Assembly (NCBI RefSeq): GCF_946848805.1
Contig: NZ_CAMPFU010000003.1
Location: 248,001-312,000, forward strand
Reading direction: 5' to 3'
Length of the DNA stretch: 64,000 nucleotides
DNA from: Deinococcus sp. Marseille-Q6407
GTDB taxonomy: Bacteria; Deinococcota; Deinococci; Deinococcales; Deinococcaceae
Part shown: piece by piece, positions 35,196-44,147 of the stretch
Layout: every line of letters starts with the position of its first letter
Numbering within the stretch: the stretch's first letter is position 1
Made by a program: the position numbers and the translations under genes
The notes under the pieces: generated by a model
What the model was told of the DNA's origin: nothing
The model's input: the letters and a program-made list of their open reading frames with translations, nothing else
Databases searched by the model: none

Positions 35196-35534
35196 TCAGG
35201 ACAGCGGCAGCAGCTGCAGGGTTCCTGAGTTCACGTCTCCGTCAATGGTCAGCACTTCCAGGCGGCAGGGCAGGTCGTCGCGGCCTAGCTCACGGCTCAG
35301 ATATTCCAGGGCGGCTCGCTGCATCAGCGCCAGCTTGCGTGGGGTCACGCTCTCGGCAGCGCTGCCGTAGCGGCTGTGGCTGCGGTGACGCACCTCGGTA
35401 AACACCAGGCAGGCTCCTTCGCGGCTGACCAGATCAATTTCGCCGCCGGGAATGCGGTAATTGCGGGCCAGCAGTTCGCGGCCCTGCGCCTCCAGATAGC
35501 GGGCGGCCCGGTCTTCGGCGGCAGCGCCTTTCAT
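35196..35534 (-). CDS. YraN/UPF0102 family nuclease-fold protein
   Basis: 112 residues. It has the [22 protein letters not shown] core of the PD-(D/E)XK-type UPF0102 family; E and the downstream Glu match, though VEVK is TEVR here. The family is linked to DNA metabolism but its activity is undefined. Its start overlaps the end of the dsRBD gene by 4 bases (ATGA). Confidence 0.85.
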   Translation of the reverse strand: MKGAAAEDRAARYLEAQGRELLARNYRIPGGEIDLVSREGACLVFTEVRHRSHSRYGSAAESVTPRKLALMQRAALEYLSRELGRDDLPCRLEVLTIDGDVNSGTLQLLPLS

Positions 35535-35986
35535 CCGGTCTGCTCCGGCCCAACCTGGTCTGGTGCGGCGGCGTGCCCCAGTTCAGCCAGCAGCTCGCGG
35601 TAAAGCCCGGCGGCGGCGCGGGCCACTTCCGGCAGCGGGGCCCCCAGGGCCAGGCGGCTGTCAGCCACGGCCAGCGCTTCGGCCAGCACCGCCGGATGCA
35701 GCGGCCAGGGTGTAGAGGCGGCGGCTGTCAGAAGTGACGTTGCAGCTTCTGGCCTTCCCATACGCGCACCCTCCTCGCTCAGTTCGTCCAGGGCCTGCCG
35801 GGCGGCCTGCCGCTCTGCCTCGCGTTTACTGCCAGCGGTTCCTTGCCCCAGCCGCTGCCCATCACACCAGACCTCGGTCAGGAAACTGGGCGCGTGGGGC
35901 GGCCCGCTTTCCTGCAAGCGGAAGTCGGGGGTCAGGCCCTGGGCGGCCAGCGCCGCTATCAGGTCTCCTTTGGGGTTCTCGGCCAT
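35531..35986 (-). CDS. Double-stranded RNA-binding domain protein
   Basis: 151 residues. The N-terminal 70 residues form a ds[51 protein letters not shown], with the basic loop before the last helix. No RNase III catalytic domain is present. The C-terminal 75 residues are helical and unidentified. TATGCT at 35993-35998 lies 6 nt upstream of the ATG. Coupled to the yraN-like gene downstream. Confidence 0.85.
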   Translation of the reverse strand: MAENPKGDLIAALAAQGLTPDFRLQESGPPHAPSFLTEVWCDGQRLGQGTAGSKREAERQAARQALDELSEEGARMGRPEAATSLLTAAASTPWPLHPAVLAEALAVADSRLALGAPLPEVARAAAGLYRELLAELGHAAAPDQVGPEQTG

Positions 35987-35992
35987 GCCCTC

Positions 35993-35998
35993 AGCATA
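35993..35998 (-). promoter_or_regulatory. -10 element TATGCT
   Basis: TATGCT on the minus strand, 6 nt from the ATG at 35986. Confidence 0.55.
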
Positions 35999-36016
35999 GC
36001 GGCGCGGCAGGCTGCC

Positions 36017-36769
36017 TCAGTTCCGGGGCACCGGCGCGGCAACACTCCAGATGCCGGCAAAGTTCGCCAGCTGGGTGTCGGTGCCAGGCGTGGCATAGGC
36101 ACTGATGCTGCCGTCCAGATACAGGGCGTCGGGGCAGTGCAGGGTGTCACGGAAAAAGATGGCGAAGGCGTAGAAATTCACCGGCGCATTGCTGACGGCA
36201 AACCGCACCCGGCCATCGCTGCAGACCCCCACCCCGCTGCGCAGCTTGAACGACGTGCTGTGCGGGTCGAACGAAGGGGGCAGCTGGCCCCGGCGCACCA
36301 GCAGCGGCCCCGACTGCGCCGCGTACTGCGGGTGCAGCCGACGGGAGACATACTCGTCCGTTTCGGTGACGCCGGCCCGCCGGCCATCCACCCAAAACAC
36401 CCCATTGGGCTGCCAGGCAAAATTGCCCCCAGTGCGTGCGAAATTCAGCGGCACCTCTTCCCGGCCCTGTTCCACATGCAGACCCAGCGGCTTGAAGCCG
36501 GGAGCGTAAATGCCGCTGTTGGTCATGAACAGCGCCCGGCTGCCTTCTTTGCGCAGTCGCTCACGCAGCTGCGCGAAGGTCAGATAAGGTTGCCCGGTGG
36601 TGGGGTTGAGCCAGTGCAGCCGCAGGTCGTCGCGCCGCAGGTCCACCGCAGCGACGGTATAGCTGCTCAGGCCACCGCGCACCTGCTGCAGGGTCAGCGC
36701 CGGCGCGGTGGGCGCCAGGCCCACAAAGGCCAGGCCCAGGGTGGCTACACGCTGAAGCTGTCGTCGCAT
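36017..36769 (-). CDS. Phosphodiester glycosidase-like (DUF2233) secreted protein
   Basis: 250 residues from ATG 36769, giving a signal peptide ([20 protein letters not shown]...APAL); three earlier ATGs exist. DUF2233 landmarks: [66 protein letters not shown]. Related domains include the lysosomal uncovering enzyme NAGPA, which cleaves a phosphodiester-linked GlcNAc. It likely acts on an envelope glycan. Its substrate here is unknown. Confidence 0.8.
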   Translation of the reverse strand: MRRQLQRVATLGLAFVGLAPTAPALTLQQVRGGLSSYTVAAVDLRRDDLRLHWLNPTTGQPYLTFAQLRERLRKEGSRALFMTNSGIYAPGFKPLGLHVEQGREEVPLNFARTGGNFAWQPNGVFWVDGRRAGVTETDEYVSRRLHPQYAAQSGPLLVRRGQLPPSFDPHSTSFKLRSGVGVCSDGRVRFAVSNAPVNFYAFAIFFRDTLHCPDALYLDGSISAYATPGTDTQLANFAGIWSVAAPVPRN

Positions 36770-36851
36770 CTGCATCCAGTCCATCATGACGGCTGGCTGC
36801 CAGGCCGGCATGAAAGAGTGGTGAGCAGCAAGCAGGCAGGCGCAGCAGGAC

Positions 36852-36880
36852 TTGCACGCCGGAAAAGGCTGTGTTACTAT
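36852..36880 (+). promoter_or_regulatory. Promoter of tRNA-Asn (TTGCAC-17 bp-TACTAT)
   Basis: TTGCAC (36852-36857), 17-bp spacer, TACTAT (36875-36880); transcript would begin about 30 nt before the tRNA. Confidence 0.65.
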
Positions 36881-36913
36881 TCCTTTCGCGCACGAAAAGG
36901 CGTGAAGTACACA

Positions 36914-36992
<79 letters not shown>

Positions 36993-37001
36993 TAAGAGAA
37001 T

Positions 37002-37026
37002 CCCCCGTCCTGAACGGGGGGTTTTT
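37002..37026 (+). terminator. Rho-independent terminator after tRNA-Asn
   Basis: CCCCCGT (37002-37008) and ACGGGGG (37014-37020) with a 5-nt loop, then a T-run. Confidence 0.85.
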
Positions 37027-37087
37027 CTTTGGAGCAAAAGTAAGAGGGAGGCGGCGCTGCGCCCCTCCCCTACTCCACGCTCTCCGC

Positions 37088-38134
37088 CTAGTCGCGGCGG
37101 CCCAGGCTGCCGATCAAGGAGATGCGCTGTTCGGCCATGATGCGTGCCACCGCGTGCACCGGCTGCGCCGAGTGCTGCGCCACCTCGCAGATGCGGGCCA
37201 CGTTCTGGTACACCAGCTCGGCGGCTTCTTCCTTGCCGCAGCCGTAAGCTGCTGCGATCAGCCCCGCGCTGTTGATAGCAAAGTCGGGCACATAGACGAT
37301 GCCGGCTTCGCGCACGGCGTTTTCTCCGGCGTGGGTCAGGGGATGGTGCTCGCCGCCGGCAATCATGCGGCACTGCAGCCGGGGCACCGCCGAGAGTGGA
37401 ATGCTGCTGCCACTGGAACAGGGCGCAAAGATGTCGCAGGGCGCGTCGAACAGGTCGGCCGGCTCCATCGCCACCGCGCCGAAGTCCTCGACCAGTTCCT
37501 GCATCACGGCGGGGCGGTGGTCGGCCACGATCAGGCGCGCACCTTCGCGGTGCAGGTGCTCGGCCAGTTCGCGGCCCATGGCGCCCAGCCCGTAGATGGC
37601 CACCCGCACGCCGCGCAAGCTTTCGCTGTCCAGCACGTACTTGGCCGCTGCCTTCATGCCACGGTAGACGCCGTAACCGGTCACCCGGCTGGTGTCGGTG
37701 TGCTGGCCCAGCGTGCCGGGCGTTTCCTGCGCCACAAAGGCGATGTCGCGCGGCGTGACGCCGATGTCTTCGGTCAGGATGACCCGGCTGCTCAGCGGCC
37801 GCAGCTCGCGCCCCAGCGCCCGGAACAGCGCCTCACGGGCGTGTGGCTGGGATTTGGAACTGAGCAGGTCGCCGCCGTCGCCCGACATGATCACGCAGGC
37901 GCCGCCCCCGTAGTTCAGGCCCGCCAGCGCCGACTTGAGGGTCAGGCTCTCGCTGAGGTCCAGCGCCGAGCGCACCAGGTCTTCTTCGTCCAGCTGCCGC
38001 AGCCGCACGCCGGCAATGGCCGGGCCCAGCACGGTGGAGTGCACCGCCAGCACGGCGCGCAGGCCGGTCAGGGGGTGCTGAATCAGGGACAGGGCTTCGT
38101 GGCCGCGGGAATGGAGTTCGTCAAACATCAGCAT
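37088..38134 (-). CDS. Glu/Leu/Phe/Val dehydrogenase family protein
   Basis: 348 residues from ATG 38134, which is preceded by AAGGAG 7 nt upstream; the longer open frame to 38593 is unsupported. Catalytic and cofactor motifs: LKSALAGLNYGGGACVI (substrate Lys region), GVTPRDIAFVAQETP, VAIYGLGAMGRELAEHLHREGARLIVAD (Rossmann NAD site) and CDIFAPCSSGSSIP, FAINSAGLI. The length and the GGGKAV-like loop match leucine dehydrogenase-type enzymes more than glutamate dehydrogenase. It deaminates a branched or aliphatic amino acid with NAD. Confidence 0.85.
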   Translation of the reverse strand: MLMFDELHSRGHEALSLIQHPLTGLRAVLAVHSTVLGPAIAGVRLRQLDEEDLVRSALDLSESLTLKSALAGLNYGGGACVIMSGDGGDLLSSKSQPHAREALFRALGRELRPLSSRVILTEDIGVTPRDIAFVAQETPGTLGQHTDTSRVTGYGVYRGMKAAAKYVLDSESLRGVRVAIYGLGAMGRELAEHLHREGARLIVADHRPAVMQELVEDFGAVAMEPADLFDAPCDIFAPCSSGSSIPLSAVPRLQCRMIAGGEHHPLTHAGENAVREAGIVYVPDFAINSAGLIAAAYGCGKEEAAELVYQNVARICEVAQHSAQPVHAVARIMAEQRISLIGSLGRRD

Positions 38135-38435
38135 TGGTCGGCTCCTTGCCGGCGGGGCCGGGGGTGTGAGAGGCACGTCATAGAGGCAAGATATACTGCG
38201 CCGTGAACACCTGACAGGTGGTCCCGCCGCTATCTTCAGCGGAGCCGTCAGCAGCGCCCTCCGCCAGTCCGGGTGATTTTTGCCCCGCGCCCGGCAACCA
38301 GGGCCGCCTGCCCCGGCCAACCGCTTTCCTTCTTTCCTGTTTTGCAGCGTTTTGCAGAGTGGACCAAAGGCCCCCCGCCGGAAACGGAACGGCCGGCAGT
38401 CCAGGCCAGTCAGCAGGCCAATCAGCGAGGTCAAG
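38135..38435. promoter_or_regulatory. Divergent intergenic region
   Basis: 301 bp between the dehydrogenase and the coiled-coil gene. TATACT on the plus strand (38192-38197) is the best -10, but no -35 is evident. A small hairpin CCGCT/AGCGG (38227-38242) and a T-containing GC-rich leader of about 230 nt follow, then GAGGT before ATG 38436. No gene is supported. Confidence 0.45.
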
Positions 38436-40613
38436 ATGAATGCAGTTCTGTCCCGAATCCCGGTCAAGATGCTCGGGGACGTGATGTCCACGCGCGCCCT
38501 GGAACGCATTATCCAGGACGCCGCCGAGGAGCGCCGCGTCCACCCCGCGCAGCTCGATGCCCAGGCGCTGGAAAGCGTGCTAAAAAAGGACATCTACCGC
38601 CGGCTCCAGACCAGCCTGCCGGCGCAGCTGGCCAAAAAGCGGGTGCAGGACGTGCTGGCCGAGGTGCAGCGGGTTGCGGCCGAGGTGGGCACCGTGGATT
38701 ACGTGCCGGCCGACCTCAGCAGTCTGGAAGAGGGCGTGCGCAAGTTCACGCTGTACTTCGACTGGCCCGAGTCACAGCGCCTGCGCGGCGTGCTGAGCAT
38801 GGCCCGGCAGGAAGAGGCGGTGGGCAACGACGTGACTGCCCTGCTGGACGAGGGCGAGACCCTGATCGGGCAGATGGAGCGGCGGCTGGCCGAGGGCCTG
38901 GTGGCCCAGGGGCAGGACCTGGCCGAGCTGAAAGCGTCGTTCGAGCGGGTCAGTGGCCTTGGTGGGCGCGAGGTGCGGCGGCTGGACACCTTGCTGGAAC
39001 AGATTGACGACGCTCAGAAACAGGGCATGCTGCTGCCCGGCGAGGTAGAACGGGCCCGCACCCTCAGCCTGAAGCTGCGCCGGCAGCTGGAATCGTCTGT
39101 GGTGGAAAGCAGCGCCGGCGCGGCCGTGCTGGACCCCACTGCCGAGGCCAAGATCCGGGCGCTGGAACAGGAACACGCCGGGCGGCGCCTGGAAGACCTG
39201 ATGACCGAATTCGGGCAGCTGATCGGGGTGCGGCCCGAACTGGAAGCGCGGGGCCGTGAACTGAGCGCGGCGCTCACCGCCGGCACCCTGAGCGACGCGG
39301 CGCTGGACCAGTGGCAAGAAGAGCTGAATCAGCAGCGCACCCAGCTGCGCAGCGAGCAGCTGGAGCAGCTGAACGAGCTGGAAAGCCGCCTGGCCGAGCA
39401 ACCGGCCAGCCAGGAAGCCGAGCAGGCCCGCATCACCCAGGGTCTGGCCCGCCACACCCTGGAAGAGGGGGGCCTGGCCGCCGACGAACTGCGCGACCTG
39501 GACCTGGCGCTGAGCGCCCTGCAGGCACCGGGCAGCTCGGCCGAGGCCCTGATGCGCCAGCAGCGCGAGCTGACCGAACTGGAACGCAGCGCCCGCGACG
39601 TGACCGGCGCCGCCGAGGAGCTCGCTCCCCAGATCACCCAGGCCCGCGAAACCCTCAAGCAGGGCGGCAGCGTTGATATCGACAGCATGTACGGTGTTCT
39701 GGAACGCCGGATGGGGCAGGCAGCGCAGGAACGCGAGGACCTGGACGTCCGGGCCGATCACGTGATTCGCGAGTACGATTCGGTGCGCGACCTGGCCGGC
39801 GAGACCACCCAGAAGCTGGGCCGCCTGGCCGACGCCCTGCGTGCCCAGCGCCGCCTGGGTCAGCTCTCGGCCCAGGCCCGTGGCCGCTACGTGCAGACCC
39901 TGACCGAAGCCGAAGCCCTGCTGGACGAAGCCCGCGCTGAGTACCAAGCCGCTCAGGAAGTCACCGCCAGCTTCGGCGAAGATGCCCTCAGCGACCTGCT
40001 GGGCATCTTCGACCTGGAAGGCGAAGGCGGCAGCGATGGCCTGTTTGACGTGGACACCAGCGAACCGGAACCCGGCGCCGACCTGCTGGTCAGTGATGCG
40101 GCGCCTGCCGCCTCTGCACCGGGCCAAGCCGAGCCGCGCGCCGGTGGGGGCCACGCCAGTGAAACGGCCACCGCTGCCGCGTCAGACGGCAGCTTCAACC
40201 CCTTTGCCTTTCTGGGCGGCGCAGCGGCGACCACCTCGCCAGCCGCTGTATCAGAATCGGACCCAATAGAACCAACAGAACCGGATCCTGCGGCAGCGGC
40301 CACCGAGGCGGAAACGGCGCCTACAACAGATGACCAGGCAGGCGCGGCAGCCCTGACCCGGCCGCTGCCGCCCAGCGCCTGGCTGTTCACGGCTGACGGG
40401 CAACTGCAAGGCGGACAGCCCAACCACGCCGCCGAGCGGGTCGCCTCTTTGCTGGAACGCGCCGCCGCACTGGGCATTCGCCGGATGCGCTTCGAGGACA
40501 GCGACTGGAGCTGGAGCGCCCGGCGCAGCGCATCCGGCAGCTGGCGCCTGGCCCGCGCCGCTGACGCCGCCACGCTGGAACTGAACAGCGGCGCCTGGCT
40601 GAAAGAAGACTGA
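38436..40613 (+). CDS. Large coiled-coil protein of unknown function
   Basis: 725 residues from ATG 38436 (GAGGT ribosome-binding site 6 nt upstream). Residues 1-100 are a short folded N-terminus (NAVLSRIPVKMLGDVMSTRALERI...), then about 400 residues of Glu/Gln/Leu/Arg-rich heptads predicted as coiled coils (e.g. LEQEHAGRRLEDLMTEFGQL). An acidic, Ala/Pro/Thr-rich linker (about 535-650) leads to a compact 65-residue C-terminal domain (PSAWLFTADGQLQGG...SGAWLKED). I do not recognise the family. No membrane segment. Its architecture suggests a scaffold or chromosome-associated factor, which is inference. Confidence 0.8.
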   Translation: MNAVLSRIPVKMLGDVMSTRALERIIQDAAEERRVHPAQLDAQALESVLKKDIYRRLQTSLPAQLAKKRVQDVLAEVQRVAAEVGTVDYVPADLSSLEEGVRKFTLYFDWPESQRLRGVLSMARQEEAVGNDVTALLDEGETLIGQMERRLAEGLVAQGQDLAELKASFERVSGLGGREVRRLDTLLEQIDDAQKQGMLLPGEVERARTLSLKLRRQLESSVVESSAGAAVLDPTAEAKIRALEQEHAGRRLEDLMTEFGQLIGVRPELEARGRELSAALTAGTLSDAALDQWQEELNQQRTQLRSEQLEQLNELESRLAEQPASQEAEQARITQGLARHTLEEGGLAADELRDLDLALSALQAPGSSAEALMRQQRELTELERSARDVTGAAEELAPQITQARETLKQGGSVDIDSMYGVLERRMGQAAQEREDLDVRADHVIREYDSVRDLAGETTQKLGRLADALRAQRRLGQLSAQARGRYVQTLTEAEALLDEARAEYQAAQEVTASFGEDALSDLLGIFDLEGEGGSDGLFDVDTSEPEPGADLLVSDAAPAASAPGQAEPRAGGGHASETATAAASDGSFNPFAFLGGAAATTSPAAVSESDPIEPTEPDPAAAATEAETAPTTDDQAGAAALTRPLPPSAWLFTADGQLQGGQPNHAAERVASLLERAAALGIRRMRFEDSDWSWSARRSASGSWRLARAADAATLELNSGAWLKED

Positions 40614-40651
40614 CACTGCCCCGGCCGCCCGGCCAATCCAGCCGATTCAGA

Positions 40652-40695
40652 AAAGAGACGCGTAGCCGGTTACCGGCACACGCGCCTTTTTGAAC
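40652..40695. terminator. Imperfect terminator hairpin between convergent genes
   Basis: GCCGG-TTA-CCGGC core (about 40665-40677) extended by CGCG/CGCG arms, A-run on the left and T-run on the right, so it may serve both strands. Confidence 0.5.
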
Positions 40696-40735
40696 AGAGA
40701 CTGGCAGCTTAACGCCCAAGCTGCCAGCGGTCAGA

Positions 40736-41740
40736 CTAGATCCGCACCGTGACGCGGGCGCCGTCGTCTTCGAGGTGAACGCTGTCGATAAAGCGAACTA
40801 CCCGGGTGGCGTGGCCCATCACCAGGGTGTGGGTGCGGGCGCCGCCGCCGAACCGGCGCACCCCGTACAGCAGGTCACCGCTGGTGATGCCGGTCGCGCT
40901 GAACACGATTTCGTTGCCGGGGGCCAGTTCGTGGGTCTTGTAGATGCGGCCCTCTTCCACGCCCATCTGCCGGAAACGCTCGCGCTGGGCGTCGTCCTCC
41001 GCGATGAACTTGCCCTGGATATGTCCGCCCAGGCACTTCATGGCGGCGGCACTCAGCACGCCTTCGGGGGCGCCGCCCGAGCCCATCAGGCAGTGCACGC
41101 CGCTGCCGCGCACCGCCACAGCCAGGCTGGCGATCACGTCGCCGTCACCGATCAGCTTGACGCAGGCGCCGGCTTCACGAATCTGCCGGATGTGCTCGGC
41201 GTGGCGCTCGCGGTCCAGAATAGTGACCAGCAGGTCGTCCACGTCGCGGTCCAGCGCTTCGGCGATGATTTTCAGGTTCTCGGCGATGGAGTAGTCCAGG
41301 CTGACCTTGTTGGCGGCGGGCGGGGGCACCACCAGCTTTTCCATGTAGCAGTCGGGGGCGTGCATCAGGCCGCCCTTTTCGCTCAGGGCAATCACGGCAA
41401 TGCCGTTGGGCAGGCCCTTGGCGGTCACGATGGTGCCTTCCACCGGGTCCACGGCGATATCCACCTCGTACTCGCCCTGGCCCAGCTTCTCGCCGATATA
41501 CAGCATCGGGGCCTCGTCCATCTCGCCCTCGCCGATCACCACGGTGCCGCGGATGTTCATGCTGTTGAGCACCTCGCGCATGGCGGTGGTGCCGGCGTCA
41601 TCCACGGCGTTCTTGTCGCCCATCCCGACCTGCCGGCTGGCAGCCAGCGCCGCCGCCTCGGTCACACGGGCCGTTTCCAGCACCAGGGCATGTTCAAACT
41701 GCTGAGAGCGGATCTCCGCCTCGGTCGGATTGTTGTCCAT
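40736..41740 (-). CDS. glpX: Fructose-1,6-bisphosphatase, class II
   Basis: 334 residues. Gluconeogenic hydrolysis of fructose-1,6-bisphosphate, Mn2+-dependent. Landmarks: [37 protein letters not shown] (metal-binding), [16 protein letters not shown] and [36 protein letters not shown] read in the usual order. TACTTT at 41746-41751 lies 5 nt from the ATG. Confidence 0.95.
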   Translation of the reverse strand: MDNNPTEAEIRSQQFEHALVLETARVTEAAALAASRQVGMGDKNAVDDAGTTAMREVLNSMNIRGTVVIGEGEMDEAPMLYIGEKLGQGEYEVDIAVDPVEGTIVTAKGLPNGIAVIALSEKGGLMHAPDCYMEKLVVPPPAANKVSLDYSIAENLKIIAEALDRDVDDLLVTILDRERHAEHIRQIREAGACVKLIGDGDVIASLAVAVRGSGVHCLMGSGGAPEGVLSAAAMKCLGGHIQGKFIAEDDAQRERFRQMGVEEGRIYKTHELAPGNEIVFSATGITSGDLLYGVRRFGGGARTHTLVMGHATRVVRFIDSVHLEDDGARVTVRI

Positions 41741-41745
41741 GGCTC

Positions 41746-41751
41746 AAAAGT
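41746..41751 (-). promoter_or_regulatory. -10 element TACTTT for glpX
   Basis: TACTTT on the minus strand, 5 nt from the ATG at 41740. Confidence 0.5.
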
Positions 41752-41822
41752 AGCATGCCGCGGCCGCGCTGGGCCGCCCCACAGCGCGTGACTGGCCCGG
41801 GAAAAAGGCCCCGGGACAGAGG

Positions 41823-41933
41823 CTAGTGCAGCACGCCGGCCCAGACCAGCAGGGCCCACAGCAGCACCGGCACCGCCAGGGAAAGCACCGTCAGTTTGAT
41901 CAGTCGCCACCAGTCGTTCAGCCATTCGGGCAT
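41823..41933 (-). CDS. 36-residue single-helix membrane protein
   Basis: ATG 41933 to TAG 41823. The sequence begins [15 protein letters not shown], with a Trp-rich interface segment and two basic residues, then a hydrophobic helix of about 20 residues ([20 protein letters not shown]) and ends in His. TATGCT (41940-41945) lies exactly 6 nt before the ATG. That is the same leaderless signal as the annotated genes. It would normally be skipped because of its size. Function unknown; small proteins of this form often modulate transporters or kinases, but nothing here shows a partner. Confidence 0.65.
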   Translation of the reverse strand: MPEWLNDWWRLIKLTVLSLAVPVLLWALLVWAGVLH

Positions 41934-41939
41934 GCGGCC

Positions 41940-41945
41940 AGCATA
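41940..41945 (-). promoter_or_regulatory. -10 element TATGCT for small membrane protein
   Basis: TATGCT on the minus strand, 6 nt from ATG 41933. Confidence 0.55.
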
Positions 41946-41980
41946 GCGCGGGGCGGTCCGGCGCTCTGTCCTGCAGCGTT

Positions 41981-42025
41981 ACCTTCTGGCTCAGTGTCTT
42001 CCGGCCCAGTACCTTACAGTCCAGT
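41981..42025. repeat. 15-bp tandem repeat, 3 units, intergenic
   Basis: Units at 41981-41995, 41996-42010 and 42011-42025; on the minus strand ACTGAGCCAGAAGGT, ACTGGGCCGGAAGAC and ACTGGACTGTAAGGT. The GCCAGAA core matches the repeats in prmA and the hydrolase gene. Confidence 0.8.
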
Positions 42026-42100
42026 GCCTCAGCGGCTTTTCACCGTCCTACCCGCTGCCCGTGCCTGGGCCCACGCCCGCGCCCGGCCTGATGCCTGCGC

Positions 42101-42106
42101 TATGCT
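42101..42106 (+). promoter_or_regulatory. -10 element TATGCT
   Basis: TATGCT is 6 nt before the GTG at 42113. Confidence 0.55.
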
Positions 42107-42112
42107 GACAGC

Positions 42113-42871
42113 GTGACCCAGGTGCTGCCCATCCTGCATCCCACGCCCCGGTTTTTGGAGGGGCAGGTGATTGCCATCACCGCCGCTGACCGTGGGTTCG
42201 GCCGGGTGATGGCTCAGGGACTGGCCGACGCGGGCGCCACGCTGGTGCTGGTGGGCAAGATGGGCGAGCAGCTCGCAGGGCTGGCCAGCCTGATCGAGCG
42301 CAGCGGCGCGACCGCCATCCCCATGCAGGCCGACGTGTCGGTGCCGCTGGACTGGATCAAGGTGCAAAAACGCATCGTGGAGATTTTCGGCGCGCTGCAG
42401 GGCGTGGTGCATTCGGCCGACAAGCGCACCCACCCTTCGCTTACGCTGCTGAGCGAGAACGAATGGATGGACCTGTTTCAGGCCAACATGAAAAGCAGCG
42501 TGGGCATTGCCCAGACCCTGCTCCAGCGCCTGCCCGGCTCGTGGCTGACCATCGTGGGGCCGCATCTGGACGAGGGCGGCCTCCAGGGCAACACCCTGCG
42601 CGGCGGCCTGCGCGGACTGGTAGACAGCGCCCACAGCGAGGGACTGCGTATCAACCTGCTGCTGCCCAGCCGCTCGCCCAGCGGCGAGGATGAGCTGAAT
42701 ATCGGTGTGGTGAATGCCGTGACCGCCCTGGCCTCGCCGGCACTGATGCACCTGACCGGCATGTGCATTGACGTGCCGTTGCCCGTGGTGCAGCGCTCAG
42801 ACCTGGACCAGCTTTCGCCCGAGCATCGGGCCAACTTCCTGCCGCCGGAGCCGCCCCGGAGCGAGCCGTGA
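42113..42871 (+). CDS. SDR-fold protein with degenerate active site
   Basis: 252 residues with a GTG start. Rossmann motif ITAADRGFGRVMAQGLADAG resembles TGxxxGxG but begins TAA; LDLF-type NxxS (QANMKSSV) is present. At the position of the catalytic YxxxK the sequence reads GNTLRGGL, and the catalytic Ser is replaced by VGPHLD. So the nucleotide fold is probable but normal dehydrogenase chemistry is not. It may bind NAD(P) as a regulator. nrdR follows 26 bases downstream. Confidence 0.7.
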   Translation: MTQVLPILHPTPRFLEGQVIAITAADRGFGRVMAQGLADAGATLVLVGKMGEQLAGLASLIERSGATAIPMQADVSVPLDWIKVQKRIVEIFGALQGVVHSADKRTHPSLTLLSENEWMDLFQANMKSSVGIAQTLLQRLPGSWLTIVGPHLDEGGLQGNTLRGGLRGLVDSAHSEGLRINLLLPSRSPSGEDELNIGVVNAVTALASPALMHLTGMCIDVPLPVVQRSDLDQLSPEHRANFLPPEPPRSEP

Positions 42872-42896
42872 GCAGGTTGCCGGCAGGGAGAGTAGC

Positions 42897-43379
42897 GTGA
42901 ACTGCCCCTACTGCTCGTCGCCCGATAGCCGGGTAATCAACTCGCGCCCCAGTGACGAAGGTGCCAGCATTCGCCGCCGCCGTGAGTGCCAGAACTGCGG
43001 GCGGCGCTTTACCACCTACGAGCGTGCCCAGCTCGAACCGCTGATGGTGGCCAAGCGCGGCGGTGGGCGGCAAGCCTTTAACCCCGACAAGCTGCTGCGC
43101 GGGCTGCTGCTGGCCGCCGAGAAACGCCCGGTTGACGAGGCGGCGCTGCGGGCCTTCGCCTACTCGTTCGAGGACGAGGTGGGCCGGCCCGAAATCACTT
43201 CCGAGGACATCGGCCGCCGGGCGATGGCTTTCCTGCGCCCGCTGGACGACGTGGCCTATATCCGCTTCGCCAGCGTGTACCGCGACTTCGATTCGGTGGA
43301 GCGCTTTCTGGAAGAGATTCAGGGCCTGCGCGAAAGCAGTGCCGGGCCCGAATCAGAAAGAGAAAAACCGGTCGAGTAG
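42897..43379 (+). CDS. nrdR: Transcriptional repressor NrdR
   Basis: 160 residues from GTG 42897, with GGGAG upstream. NrdR senses ATP/dATP and represses ribonucleotide reductase genes. Zinc ribbon CPYC...RRRRECQNCGRRFTTYE and the ATP-cone (VAKRGGGRQAFNPDKLLRGL, then SEDIGRRAMAFLRPLDDVAYIRFASVYRDF) are both complete. No nrd gene or NrdR box is visible nearby. Confidence 0.95.
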   Translation: MNCPYCSSPDSRVINSRPSDEGASIRRRRECQNCGRRFTTYERAQLEPLMVAKRGGGRQAFNPDKLLRGLLLAAEKRPVDEAALRAFAYSFEDEVGRPEITSEDIGRRAMAFLRPLDDVAYIRFASVYRDFDSVERFLEEIQGLRESSAGPESEREKPVE

Positions 43380-43408
43380 CGCCCGCTGCTTGTCCTGGCG
43401 GCCTGGGC

Positions 43409-44038
43409 TCAGTTCTGCCGCTGGGAGCCGCCGCTGGCCGGGCTGGGAATCACCGGGCTGGTGTTCTCTGGGGTGTGGCCCTGGACACCACGCAGCAGCT
43501 CGCGCAGGGCGGCAAAGTCGGCTTCGATGTCGCCGGTCGGCTGCACGTAGCCCACCAGCCCGAAGCGTTTGCGTCCCCAATCCATTACCGTGACGCCGAT
43601 GGGCACGCCGGCTTCCAGCGCCATGTAATAAAAGCCGGTCTTCCAGTGTTCGGTGCGGGTGCGGGTGCCTTCGGGCGCAATGGTCAGCATGATCTCGTCC
43701 GACGCCTGAATAATCTCGACCACGGCGTCCACGAAGTTGCCCCCACTGCGGCGGCGGTCCACCGGAATGCCGCCCCACCAGCGCAGCACCCAGCCCACCG
43801 GCGGGCGAAACAGGCTGTGCTTGCCAATCCAGCGGGCCGGGCTGCGGGTGGCCCAACGCCAGAAAATCCCCGGCCAGAAGTCGGCGTTGGAGGTATGTGG
43901 CGCGGCCACCGCCACGATTTTGGGCCCCGGCGGAGGCGCCAACAGAATCTGCCAGCCGGCCAGCCGCAGAGCCGCCGCGGCCAGCCGGGACACCGGGGTG
44001 TGGGGGCGGTTCATCCAGGTCAGGGAACGGGGAGCCAT
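43409..44038 (-). CDS. 1-acyl-sn-glycerol-3-phosphate acyltransferase family protein
   Basis: 209 residues from ATG 44038, chosen because TATACT (44047-44052) is 8 nt upstream and the longer frame would run into the SDR gene. PlsC-type motif I PHTSNADFW (H-x4-D), then KHSLFRPPVGWVLRWWGGIPVDR and IAPEGTRTR (motif III) are present. It lacks an N-terminal membrane anchor, so it may be membrane-peripheral. A role in phospholipid synthesis is expected. Confidence 0.85.
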   Translation of the reverse strand: MAPRSLTWMNRPHTPVSRLAAAALRLAGWQILLAPPPGPKIVAVAAPHTSNADFWPGIFWRWATRSPARWIGKHSLFRPPVGWVLRWWGGIPVDRRRSGGNFVDAVVEIIQASDEIMLTIAPEGTRTRTEHWKTGFYYMALEAGVPIGVTVMDWGRKRFGLVGYVQPTGDIEADFAALRELLRGVQGHTPENTSPVIPSPASGGSQRQN

Positions 44039-44046
44039 TGGGCGGC

Positions 44047-44052
44047 AGTATA
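44047..44052 (-). promoter_or_regulatory. -10 element TATACT
   Basis: TATACT on the minus strand, 8 nt from ATG 44038. Confidence 0.45.
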
Positions 44053-44110
44053 CCGGCCCGGCTTTGCCCCGCCACTGACAAGCGCCCCTGCCACTGGCCC
44101 TGCCAAAGAA

Positions 44111-44140
44111 AGCCGGAGCAGCCAGAGCCGGAACAGTCAA
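44111..44140. repeat. 15-bp repeat, 2 units, intergenic
   Basis: AGCCGGAGCAGCCAG (44111-44125) and AGCCGGAACAGTCAA (44126-44140), 11 of 15 positions equal; similar in style to the other 15-bp arrays, between two genes. Confidence 0.6.
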
Positions 44141-44147
44141 AGCGCGC

